A stretch of 14,631 bases of DNA from Anaerolineales bacterium. GTDB taxonomy: Bacteria > Chloroflexota > Anaerolineae > Anaerolineales > Anaerolineaceae. A model generated the notes under the pieces. That model was not told the origin of the DNA. It was given only the letters and a program-made list of their open reading frames with translations, and did not search any database. Positions 6,437 to 13,380 of the stretch are shown in pieces. A program made the translations under genes and the position numbers. The stretch is from contig JAGVAB010000051.1 of NCBI GenBank assembly GCA_020060485.1, forward strand, positions 1-14,631, read 5' to 3'. The first letter of the stretch is position 1. Each line of letters begins with the position of its first letter.

Positions 6437-7465
6437 ATGACAACATGGCTGAAAAAATACTGGAAGTTCCTGCTGGGCCTCGTGATCAGCGCAGCCTTCA
6501 TCTACATTGCCCTGCGCGGGCAGCATCTGGGCGAAGTTTGGCAGACCACCCGTTCCGCCCGCTTCGTGTGGTTGATCCCCGCCGTGGCGGTTTATTTTGT
6601 GGGTGTTTGGGCGCGCTCCTGGCGCTGGCATTTTCTGCTGCGCCCACTGAAAAAGATTAGCCCGCGCACCATGTTTCCCATGGTCTGCATTGGCTACATG
6701 GGCAACAACATCTACCCGGCCCGGGCGGGAGAGGTGCTGCTGGCAGTGGTGCTCAAACGCCGCGAGAAAGTGCCCATCTCCGCCACACTGGCCACGATCA
6801 TCGTGGAACGCATCTTCGACGGCGTGGTCATGCTCAGCTTCGTTTTCCTCAACCTGCCCATGCTGGCCGGGCAGATCAGCGACGCGAACACCGTGGGCTG
6901 GATCCAGAGCCTGGCGCTGTGGGGCGGGATCGCCTTTGCAATCGCCCTGCTGGTCTTTCTGCTGGCGGCCATGTACCCGCCCATGGCCGAGCGCTGGATC
7001 AACTTCTTCGTTGACCGTTTACTGCCCGCCCGCTGGCGGGAAAAAATCTACCCCATCGTTACCCGTTTTCTGAGCGGGCTGGCCTCGCTGCGTTCGCCGC
7101 AGGATGCCCTGATGGTGTTCTTCTCTTCTGCCGCAATCTGGCTGCTGGAAACCTGCACCTACTGGTTCGTGATGCATGCCTTTGATTTCAGCGTCAGCTT
7201 CTTCACCCTGATGTTGATCAACGGCATTGTCAACCTTGCCACCATCATCCCGGCGGCCCCCGGCTATGTGGGCACCTTCGACCTGCCCTTCATCGCCCTG
7301 TTGAAAGCCTACAATGTACCCGGCGAGATGGCCTCCAGCTTCACCCTGCTGCTGCATGCCACCCTGTGGCTGCCGATCACCCTGGTGGGCGCCTTCTTCT
7401 TCGCCCGCGAGGGTTTGAAATGGGGCTCAACCGAATACCGCAACCCTGAGGAGAAAACTGGATGA
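6437..7465 (+). CDS. LPG_synthase_TM / UPF0104-family integral membrane protein (flippase-like)
   Basis: A 342-aa protein with about seven to eight hydrophobic segments. It carries the family hallmarks NIYPARAGE (91-99), LATIIVERIFDG (118-129) and PAAPGYVGTFD (272-282). This is the membrane part related to the flippase domain of MprF (PF03706); the soluble lysyl-transfer domain is absent, as in AglD-like members. Such proteins are thought to handle lipid-linked or aminoacylated lipids in the membrane; no substrate can be named. The ATG at 6437 has no ribosome-binding site but a -10 element six nt upstream, suggesting leaderless translation. The stop overlaps the next start as ATGA (7462-7465), so translation of the FAD oxidoreductase is probably coupled. 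Confidence 0.88.
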   Translation: MTTWLKKYWKFLLGLVISAAFIYIALRGQHLGEVWQTTRSARFVWLIPAVAVYFVGVWARSWRWHFLLRPLKKISPRTMFPMVCIGYMGNNIYPARAGEVLLAVVLKRREKVPISATLATIIVERIFDGVVMLSFVFLNLPMLAGQISDANTVGWIQSLALWGGIAFAIALLVFLLAAMYPPMAERWINFFVDRLLPARWREKIYPIVTRFLSGLASLRSPQDALMVFFSSAAIWLLETCTYWFVMHAFDFSVSFFTLMLINGIVNLATIIPAAPGYVGTFDLPFIALLKAYNVPGEMASSFTLLLHATLWLPITLVGAFFFAREGLKWGSTEYRNPEEKTG

Positions 7466-8757
7466 AGATCGCCATCATTGGAGCGGGATTTGGCGGCATG
7501 AGCGCCGCCTGGGACTTAAGCCGGGCTGGTCACCAGGTAACCATCTTTGAAGCCGCCGATCATACCGGCGGTCTGGCTTCCGGTTTCAAGGAAACCCATT
7601 GGGATTGGTCAGTAGAACATTTCTACCATCACTGGTTTGCCAGTGACCAATATATGCTCGGTTTGATCGAAGAACTGGGCTTGAGCCATAAAGTGATCTT
7701 CCCCCGCCCCAAAACCGTCGTCTTTCACAAGGGCAAGTTCTACCCCTTTGACTCCATCCCTGCCGCCCTGCTCTATCCCGGCCTGGGCTGGGGCATCAAC
7801 AAGGTGCGCTTCGGCCTGGTCGGCCTCTATTTGCGTTTGACCAAGAACTGGCAGGCTCTGGAAAAGACCACCGCCGACAGCTGGATGCGCAAATGGGCTG
7901 GCGACAAGGTTTATGAAGAAATGTGGGAGCCGCTCATCGTTGGCAAATTTGGCGCGGCCTATGCCCGCCAGGTCAACATGGCCTGGCTGTGGGCGCGCCT
8001 GCATGCCCGCACCACCCGCCTGGGCACCTACCAGGGCGGGTTTCAAGCTTTCTCGGACGACTTCGCCGCCATCCTGAGCGAGCGCGGGGTCAGCATTCAG
8101 CTTTCCACACCGGTGAATGCCATCCGTCCCCTGACGGAAGGCGGTCTGGAATTATCCCTGCCCGACGGCCCACAGTCCTTTGACCAATGCCTGGTCACTG
8201 TCTCGCCCGGCCTGCTGGCCAGAATGGCCCCCGATCTGCCCCAGGATTATCTGCAAGGCTTGCTCGCGCTGAAAAGCATGGGCGCAGTTGTGCTAACCAT
8301 CAGCCTTGACCGCCAATTCTCGCCTGAAGGCTATTACTGGTATAACATGCCGAAGTCAGCCGGGTTCCCCTTCCTTTCCCTTGTAGAACATACCAACTAC
8401 GTTTCCCCCAAATATTTCGGCGGTGACCACATCCTCTACATTGGTGACTATCTGGAACCCGATCACGAATACTTCCAACTCAGCAAGGAAGAACTTTTGG
8501 AGCGTTTCCTCCCATCTCTGACGCGCGTCAACCCCGCATTCTCACTGGAGTGGGTAAAAAACACCTGGCTGTACCGCACCGCTTATGCCCAGCCCGTGCC
8601 GCTGGTCAATCATTCACAAAACATCCCGCACCTTAAGACCCCTCTGCCTGGCCTGTTCTTTGCCAGCATGAGCCAGGTTTATCCCTGGGACCGCGGCACC
8701 AACTTCGCTGTTCAGGTGGCGCGCCAGGCAGCACAGCGTATGCTGGCAAAGAACTGA
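7462..8757 (+). CDS. NAD(P)/FAD-dependent oxidoreductase of the amine-oxidase / HemY-like group
   Basis: A 431-aa flavoprotein. The N-terminus is a typical Rossmann dinucleotide site: AIIGAGFGG with G7-x-G9-x-x-G12, acidic E30 at the end of strand two, and HTGGLASGF (34-42), which in this superfamily contacts the FAD. The C-terminus (PLPGLFFASMSQVYPWDRGTNFAVQVARQAA) is the usual second FAD-binding segment. The middle contains an aromatic/His-rich patch, VEHFYHHWF (51-59). Relatives include protoporphyrinogen oxidase, phytoene desaturase and UDP-galactopyranose mutase-like enzymes; nothing seen here selects between them. It overlaps the flippase-like gene by four bases and is followed by a terminator, so the two form an operon and may act on the same lipid or glycolipid. 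A GAGGAG ribosome-binding site lies upstream. Confidence 0.88.
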   Translation: MKIAIIGAGFGGMSAAWDLSRAGHQVTIFEAADHTGGLASGFKETHWDWSVEHFYHHWFASDQYMLGLIEELGLSHKVIFPRPKTVVFHKGKFYPFDSIPAALLYPGLGWGINKVRFGLVGLYLRLTKNWQALEKTTADSWMRKWAGDKVYEEMWEPLIVGKFGAAYARQVNMAWLWARLHARTTRLGTYQGGFQAFSDDFAAILSERGVSIQLSTPVNAIRPLTEGGLELSLPDGPQSFDQCLVTVSPGLLARMAPDLPQDYLQGLLALKSMGAVVLTISLDRQFSPEGYYWYNMPKSAGFPFLSLVEHTNYVSPKYFGGDHILYIGDYLEPDHEYFQLSKEELLERFLPSLTRVNPAFSLEWVKNTWLYRTAYAQPVPLVNHSQNIPHLKTPLPGLFFASMSQVYPWDRGTNFAVQVARQAAQRMLAKN

Positions 8758-8795
8758 CACCCTGGTTTCCAAGATTTGGATGATTTCTACACCCC

Positions 8796-8824
8796 GGCCT
8801 GGATTTTTTCCAGGCCTTCTTTTT
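8796..8824 (+). terminator. Intrinsic terminator after the FAD oxidoreductase
   Basis: GGCCTGGA (8796-8803) pairs with TCCAGGCC (8809-8816) around a five-T loop, followed by TTCTTTTT (8817-8824). This is a textbook rho-independent terminator, 38 nt after the stop codon. It insulates the origin/dnaA region from the operon upstream. Confidence 0.88.
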
Positions 8825-8888
8825 GTATTCCTGCCACCATGGATGGGAGTTTCGTGTATCTTGCGCATCAAACCACCATATATGGGGG

Positions 8889-8897
8889 TGTGGATAA
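8889..8897 (-). promoter_or_regulatory. DnaA box (perfect TTATCCACA on the minus strand)
   Basis: TGTGGATAA on the plus strand is the exact reverse complement of the consensus 9-mer TTATCCACA. It lies 14 nt from the next box and in the same orientation as it. Confidence 0.85.
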
Positions 8898-8909
8898 CTT
8901 TGACCGCCG

Positions 8910-8932
8910 CCTGTGGATAAATTATCCACAGG
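8910..8932. promoter_or_regulatory. Head-to-head pair of perfect DnaA boxes in a 23-nt palindrome
   Basis: TGTGGATAA (8912-8920) and TTATCCACA (8922-8930) are both perfect consensus boxes in opposite orientation, one base apart. Together with flanking CC/GG they form a perfect inverted repeat with 11-nt arms around a single A (8921). The arrangement should let two DnaA monomers bind face to face. Confidence 0.88.
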
Positions 8933-9028
8933 CCTCAGATCGTTAATATGATTAAAGTTCTTAAAGATTCGTTAACATTAGGCGTCTTAAAATTTCCCAT
9001 TCTTTTAGATAGTTTAAGGCATTTCAGC

Positions 9029-9057
9029 TTGTTCGAATCCAGTCTTTCTGCTAGAAT
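9029..9057 (+). promoter_or_regulatory. Candidate dnaA promoter
   Basis: TTGTTC (9029-9034), 17 nt, then TAGAAT (9052-9057) preceded by TGC, which makes an extended -10 (TGCTAGAAT). The start point would be near 9063, leaving about 150 nt of leader. The DnaA boxes lie about 100-140 nt upstream of the -10, compatible with autoregulation. The leader contains a small hairpin (CCCAC-C-GCA, TTC loop, TGC-A-GTGGG at 9146-9166). Confidence 0.45.
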
Positions 9058-9215
9058 CTCAATTGAAATCATCACCGCGAACAAGTCGCCCGCGTTTCTC
9101 CTGAGTACTTTTCGGGCAATCGGATAGTCATCACACAACCCAGATCCCACCGCATTCTGCAGTGGGTATTCTATTCGCTGCGTCTTGTTCGCATAAAAAG
9201 AGGGAGAATCCATCA

Positions 9216-10580
9216 ATGAATGCTGAACAAGCCTGGCAAGCCACGGTCGGTCAACTCCAAATGGAGATGTCCAAGGCCGCCTATGACACATGGGTCAAAA
9301 GCACCGAACTGGTCAACTACGATGAAGACACCTTCACCATCGGTGTACAGAACGCCTACGCCCGCGACTGGCTCGAAAGCCGCCTGACCAGCAAGGTCAC
9401 CCGGCTGCTGACAGGGATGATGAATCGCCCTCAAATCACCCGCTTTGTGGTCTGGCAAAAGGATACCCCCTTCCAGACCGGGGAAACCCCCGAAGAAGAA
9501 GCTGCTGTATCCATCCCGGCCGCCAGTCCGGTTGCCAATGGCTCCCTCAACAGCCGCTATACCTTCGACTCGTTCGTAGTCGGCCCCAGCAACCGCATGG
9601 CCCATGCCGCCTGCATGGCCGTGGCCGAGACCGCCGATTCCAGTCACACCTCGCGTTCCTACAATCCGCTCTTCCTCTACGGCGGGGTCGGCATGGGCAA
9701 AACCCACCTGCTGCATGCCATTGGCAACGCCGCCCAGCAAAAGGGCCTGTATGTGCTCTACGTTTCCTCCGAGGACTTCACCAACGATCTGGTGGAGGCT
9801 ATCCGCAACCGCTCCACAGCCGCCTTCCGCGAGCGCTACCGCCGGGCAGATGTGCTGCTGGTGGATGACATCCAGTTCATCGCCGGCAAGGAATCCACCC
9901 AGGAGGAGTTCTTCCACACCTTCAATACCCTGCACGGCCAGGAGAAGCAGATCATCATGTCCTCCGACCGGCCGCCCAAGGCCATGGTCACCCTGGAAGA
10001 CCGCCTGCGCTCACGATTCGAATGGGGCCTGACAGTCGACATCCAGCCCCCCGACATGGAGACCCGCATCGCCATCCTGCGCACCAAAGCCGAGCGCACC
10101 GGGCGTCAGGTGCCCCCAGAGATTCTGGACATCATCGCCCGCCAGATCCAGTCCAACATCCGTGAGCTGGAAGGCGCCCTGACCCGTGTGCTGGCTTATG
10201 CCGACCTGAGCGGCCAGGCCCTGACCCCCGAACTGGTCAACACGGCTCTGGCCGACCTGCTGCCCAACCGCAACACCATCGAGCCGGATCAGATCATCAA
10301 TGCCGTGGCTTCGGCCTTTGGCCTGACCACCGAGCGCCTGCTCGGCCGTGACCGCTCGCGTGAGGTGGCCCTGCCGCGCCAGATTGCCATGTACCTGCTG
10401 CGTGAGGAGATCAGCATCTCCCTGCCGCAGATCGGCGCCACCCTGGGCGGGCGCGATCACACCACCGTCATGTATGCCTGCGACAAAGTCACCGACCTGA
10501 TCGAGCGCGACGACCGTATGCGCCGCCAGATCATCCAGATCCGCGAGCGACTCTATGGGCGGGCGCCGATCGTGGTTTGA
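9216..10580 (+). CDS. dnaA: Chromosomal replication initiator protein DnaA
   Basis: A 454-aa protein that binds DnaA boxes and, as an ATP-bound filament, opens the origin. Domain I spans about 1-80 (starting NAEQAWQATVGQL), followed by a short variable linker to about 112. The AAA+ domain shows YTFDSFVVGPSN, Walker A GGVGMGKT (156-163), Walker B VLLVDD (213-218) and RLRSRFEWG (263-271). Domain IV is the DNA-binding helix-turn-helix with the signature GGRDHTTVMYAC (411-422). Start: ATG 9216 has AGGGAG nine nt upstream and fits the family N-terminus; an in-frame GTG at 9162 would add 18 unrelated residues and sits in a leader hairpin, so it is rejected. Length is typical. Unusually, the next gene is a convergent epimerase, not dnaN, and no terminator is seen in the 52-nt gap. 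Confidence 0.98.
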   Translation: MNAEQAWQATVGQLQMEMSKAAYDTWVKSTELVNYDEDTFTIGVQNAYARDWLESRLTSKVTRLLTGMMNRPQITRFVVWQKDTPFQTGETPEEEAAVSIPAASPVANGSLNSRYTFDSFVVGPSNRMAHAACMAVAETADSSHTSRSYNPLFLYGGVGMGKTHLLHAIGNAAQQKGLYVLYVSSEDFTNDLVEAIRNRSTAAFRERYRRADVLLVDDIQFIAGKESTQEEFFHTFNTLHGQEKQIIMSSDRPPKAMVTLEDRLRSRFEWGLTVDIQPPDMETRIAILRTKAERTGRQVPPEILDIIARQIQSNIRELEGALTRVLAYADLSGQALTPELVNTALADLLPNRNTIEPDQIINAVASAFGLTTERLLGRDRSREVALPRQIAMYLLREEISISLPQIGATLGGRDHTTVMYACDKVTDLIERDDRMRRQIIQIRERLYGRAPIVV

Positions 10581-10632
10581 GATCGCGGCCTAGCATTCGG
10601 TAAAGGATGAACTCAAGAACCGCCAGGCAAGC

Positions 10633-11679
10633 TCATTCCGGTTGCCGCGGAGCCTGTGCCTGTTCTGCTTTCTCCAACTCTGGCAGCGGCAAATCTCCCT
10701 GCCGATACCAATCCAGGGCTTCCTGAATTGCCTCACTCACTGGCCGGGGCGGCTTCAATCCCAGGGCAGTGCGCGCCTTGCGGTTATCAAAGAAGAACAA
10801 CCGTCCCGCCACATTCAGGGTTTCCACGCCCACCGGGAAGTTGAGAAAACGCTGCATTATGGAAAACGGCCCCACCAGCCGGCGCGCCACCCGTCCCGGC
10901 AAGACCAGCACAGGCGGGCTGACCCCGGCCGCAGCCGCCACCAGACGGGCAAACGCCACATAACTAAGATTTTCCCCTCCCAGGATATACCGCTCCCCGC
11001 AGCGGCCGGAACGAAAGGCAGCCAGATGGCCTTCCACCACATCTGCCACATGCACAAAATTAAACCCGCCCGAGATCAGAAATGGCAGTTTCTGGGTTGC
11101 GATCTGCGTCACCAGCGAATTGGTCTGGCGATGAAGATCCTGTGCCCCGACCACAAAGCCGGGATTGACTGTGACCACGTCCAGTCCCTGCGCCACTGCC
11201 TTCTGCACCTCCAGCTCGGCCATGTACTTGGCATAGCCTGCCGGCCAGCGGTCACCGCGAAAATTCCAGGTGTGATTCTCACTGAGCAAGGGCGGCAATC
11301 TGCGCCGGGTTGGCGCGCCCAAAGGCACACCCAGTGCGGTCACACAACTGGTATGCACCACCCGCTGCACCCCGGCCTGCAAGGCTGCCTGCAACACCGT
11401 TCGCGTGCCTTCCACCATGACCGCATACATGCGCCCGGGAGTGGCGCGATTGCTTGCCACCCCGGCGGTGTGAAACACCACATCCACCCCCTGCATGGCT
11501 GCTTCCAGCGACTCCGGTTCTGTCAAGTCACCGACCGCATGTTCCACAGGCAGACCCTCCAGAAGGCGCAGCGTACTGCTGAGACGGTGAAAGGCCCGTA
11601 CCGTTTCACCCTCTGCCAGCAAAGCCCGGCAGAGATGCGATCCGATGAAACCGGTTGAACCTGTTACCAGAATTCTCAT
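10633..11679 (-). CDS. NAD-dependent epimerase/dehydratase (extended SDR) with altered catalytic motif
   Basis: A 348-aa Rossmann-fold protein. The nucleotide site TGSTGFIGSH (6-15) is the G-x-x-G-x-x-G form of extended SDRs; VGDLTE (49-54) and VFHTAG (68-73) are the usual adenine- and ribose-contacting strands; HTSCVTALG (109-117) is the strand carrying the active-site Ser (S111). The next segment, WPAGYAKYMAELEVQK, aligns K151 with the catalytic Lys, but the Tyr expected four residues before is Ala147, so YxxxK is not intact. VNPGFVVG (171-178) follows normally. Closest in style to sugar epimerases and dihydroflavonol-reductase-like proteins; substrate unknown. It converges on dnaA. GGAAGG lies about 13 nt before the start codon, a loose ribosome-binding site. 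Confidence 0.88.
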   Translation of the reverse strand: MRILVTGSTGFIGSHLCRALLAEGETVRAFHRLSSTLRLLEGLPVEHAVGDLTEPESLEAAMQGVDVVFHTAGVASNRATPGRMYAVMVEGTRTVLQAALQAGVQRVVHTSCVTALGVPLGAPTRRRLPPLLSENHTWNFRGDRWPAGYAKYMAELEVQKAVAQGLDVVTVNPGFVVGAQDLHRQTNSLVTQIATQKLPFLISGGFNFVHVADVVEGHLAAFRSGRCGERYILGGENLSYVAFARLVAAAAGVSPPVLVLPGRVARRLVGPFSIMQRFLNFPVGVETLNVAGRLFFFDNRKARTALGLKPPRPVSEAIQEALDWYRQGDLPLPELEKAEQAQAPRQPE

Positions 11680-11736
11680 ATCAATTGACTGGCCTTCCCG
11701 GGGAAATGGTCGTGGCGCACACCTGCCACAATCTAG

Positions 11737-11745
11737 ATTTTACCA
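11737..11745 (-). promoter_or_regulatory. Candidate extended -10 promoter of the epimerase gene
   Basis: On the minus strand, TGGTAAAAT (11745-11737) matches the extended -10 pattern and is identical to the element before the flippase-like gene (6422-6430). The implied start point gives a leader of about 50 nt. No -35 is visible. Confidence 0.35.
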
Positions 11746-11794
11746 TCGAAGCGAAACGCGGATATCTCTAATGTGATGTTAATCCGGAATTCAT

Positions 11795-11823
11795 TTGAAC
11801 ATTTGCGCTAATAAATGTATAAT
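11795..11823 (+). promoter_or_regulatory. Sigma70-type promoter of the repeat lipoprotein gene
   Basis: TTGAAC (11795-11800), exactly 17 nt, then a perfect TATAAT (11818-11823). The start point would be near 11830, about 40 nt before ATG 11869. This decides the start codon: an in-frame ATG at 11815 abuts the -10 element and would not be transcribed. Confidence 0.7.
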
Positions 11824-11868
11824 TACTGTGCATTCAATTTTGATTGCAACGAGCAGGGGAATAAAACC

Positions 11869-13368
11869 ATGGTTTTATGGCTTAGATTTCCGCGCACCAA
11901 TCGCAGCAACAGATTTTTCATTTTGATTTTTCTCCTCATATTCACCACCACGATCATATCAGGGTGCAATATGCCCATGCCGGCTGCCAGTACGTCAGCC
12001 GCCGCTGACCATGGCCTTTCCATCGCCTCCCCCCTGCGCGAATTCTATTTCCAGTTGAATGGCAACCGCTACCTGGGGCCAGCCATCTCTACCAGCTTCG
12101 AGGTGCAAGGCTCCATCTGTCAGTATACGACCAATGCCCTGCTGTGCATCAACCCGGTCGAGACTGATCCTGCCCGGCGTTTTTACCTGGTTCCTCTGGG
12201 ACAAAAACTGGGCATCAACGAACTGCCGGACACCACCATTGAACCCAACAGCCCGTTCATGATCAACGGGTATCGTATTTATCCGGCCTTCATGGCGGTC
12301 TATAATGACCTGCGCGGTGATGTGTTCATCGGCCCACCGTTGAGCAACGTACGCTACAATCAACAGGCCGGGCGCATTGAACAATATTTCCAGAACGCGG
12401 GCTTCTACATCAGCCTGACTGACCCGGACGCCAGGGTCGAATTGCTGCCGTACGGGCAATATGTGTGCAAGACATGCCAGGGCGCCCAAAAATTGCCTGC
12501 CATCCCCGAGCCGCCCACGCCCCGTGACCCGTCTTTGGCTTTCAGCAATGGTCTGGACCGCCTGGGGGGAACCCAGATCTTTGGCAAGGCCCTTTCGCAA
12601 ACCTACACGGCCTCTGATGGCAATCTTGAGCAGGTGTTTGAAACTGTAGCCTTGTATGCCAGCAAGCAAACCCCGGAGGTGATCCGCTTCCGCCCTCTGG
12701 CAGTCAACCTGGGCATGCGCCACGACCTGCCGCGCCCCCAGCAATATGACCGTCAGAACAATATGATCTTCTACCTCACCCAGGGCGAACTGGGATACCA
12801 TGTGCCGGTCGACTTTGACCAGTTCATTTTCCTGCATGGCGGTATCGAATTTTCCGGCCAGCCCATCTCTGAACCAGCCTGGGATATGCAGGGTGGCAAG
12901 CGGGTAGTGCGCCAATGCTTTGTCAATTACTGTCTGGATTATGATCCGGATGCCCCGCAGGATGCCAACGTCCGTCTTGCGCCTCTCGGCACCACATATC
13001 TTCAGCAAGCCGGACTTTCTGCACCGGTTCAGCCTACCGCCCAACCCTTGCTGCAACTCCTGGTGAGTGAAATGCTGCCCCAACCCCGCAGCACAGACAC
13101 CCAGATGTTGATGGTCAATGTCTTCCAGCAGGGGAACAACCAGCCCGCAGCCAACCTGGAAGTGATCGTCACCCTGACCACCTCCAACGGACTGCAGCAT
13201 TCCTTTTATTCCCTGCCGACCAATGAAACCGGCGCCACAACCATCACCGTCCCGCCCCTGCCCGGCAGCAAGCACGGCGACATGATCACCTACCAGGTTT
13301 GTCTCACCCCGTCAGGCGGACAGCCTGTGTGCCAGTCTGAATCTTATCTCATCTGGGACCTGAATTAA
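11869..13368 (+). CDS. Surface lipoprotein with four degenerate repeats and a C-terminal Ig-like domain
   Basis: A 499-aa protein. ATG 11869 is chosen because AGGGGA lies about nine nt upstream, a signal peptide begins at once (basic RFPRTNRSNR, hydrophobic 17-29) and the promoter TATAAT covers the earlier in-frame ATG. The lipobox is ISGC with C33 as the lipidated residue, so it should be anchored on the outer face of the membrane. Four diverged ~60-70-residue units can be seen, each with an LG/IG-x-PIS-like core, a QxF/Y segment and a final PLG-like turn: about 58-116, 138-198, 222-284 and 315-382 (cores YLGPAIS, FIGPPLS, IFGKALS, FSGQPIS). Residues ~395-499 look like an Ig-like beta-sandwich (NLEVIVTLTTSNG, ETGATTITVPP). 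Repeats of this style occur in Chloroflexota surface proteins as I recall; no function is known to me. Confidence 0.8.
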   Translation: MVLWLRFPRTNRSNRFFILIFLLIFTTTIISGCNMPMPAASTSAAADHGLSIASPLREFYFQLNGNRYLGPAISTSFEVQGSICQYTTNALLCINPVETDPARRFYLVPLGQKLGINELPDTTIEPNSPFMINGYRIYPAFMAVYNDLRGDVFIGPPLSNVRYNQQAGRIEQYFQNAGFYISLTDPDARVELLPYGQYVCKTCQGAQKLPAIPEPPTPRDPSLAFSNGLDRLGGTQIFGKALSQTYTASDGNLEQVFETVALYASKQTPEVIRFRPLAVNLGMRHDLPRPQQYDRQNNMIFYLTQGELGYHVPVDFDQFIFLHGGIEFSGQPISEPAWDMQGGKRVVRQCFVNYCLDYDPDAPQDANVRLAPLGTTYLQQAGLSAPVQPTAQPLLQLLVSEMLPQPRSTDTQMLMVNVFQQGNNQPAANLEVIVTLTTSNGLQHSFYSLPTNETGATTITVPPLPGSKHGDMITYQVCLTPSGGQPVCQSESYLIWDLN

Positions 13369-13380
13369 CCCCCTCAAGGT

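Larger units (their letters stand above)
8876..9017. other. Probable chromosomal origin (oriC-like): three DnaA boxes plus AT-rich segment
   Basis: Directly upstream of dnaA lie a palindrome CCATATATGG (8876-8885), three perfect DnaA boxes within 42 nt (8889-8930), and then an AT-rich run (about 8940-9017) with TTAA repeated at 8943, 8952, 8961, 8972, 8987 and 9014. Boxes beside an AT-rich unwinding element next to dnaA are the usual bacterial oriC layout. Three boxes are few, and the cluster could instead serve only to autoregulate dnaA. GC skew over the genome would decide. Confidence 0.6.

Noticed and set aside
9031..9040. GTTCGAATCC, identical to a tRNA T-loop/B-box
   Set aside because: The flanking bases do not form a T-stem, and no D-arm, anticodon arm or acceptor stem can be built around it.
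9162..9215. Upstream GTG start adding 18 residues to DnaA
   Set aside because: It has no ribosome-binding site, sits in a leader hairpin, and the extra residues do not resemble DnaA N-termini; ATG 9216 has AGGGAG at good spacing.
11815..11868. Upstream ATG for the repeat lipoprotein
   Set aside because: It directly abuts the promoter's TATAAT and would place 18 residues before an otherwise normal signal peptide.
11995..13275. 426-codon open frame on the minus strand
   Set aside because: It lies entirely opposite the repeat lipoprotein, whose promoter, signal peptide and lipobox are clear. Its product is low in recognisable motifs and is the usual antisense shadow of GC-rich coding DNA.
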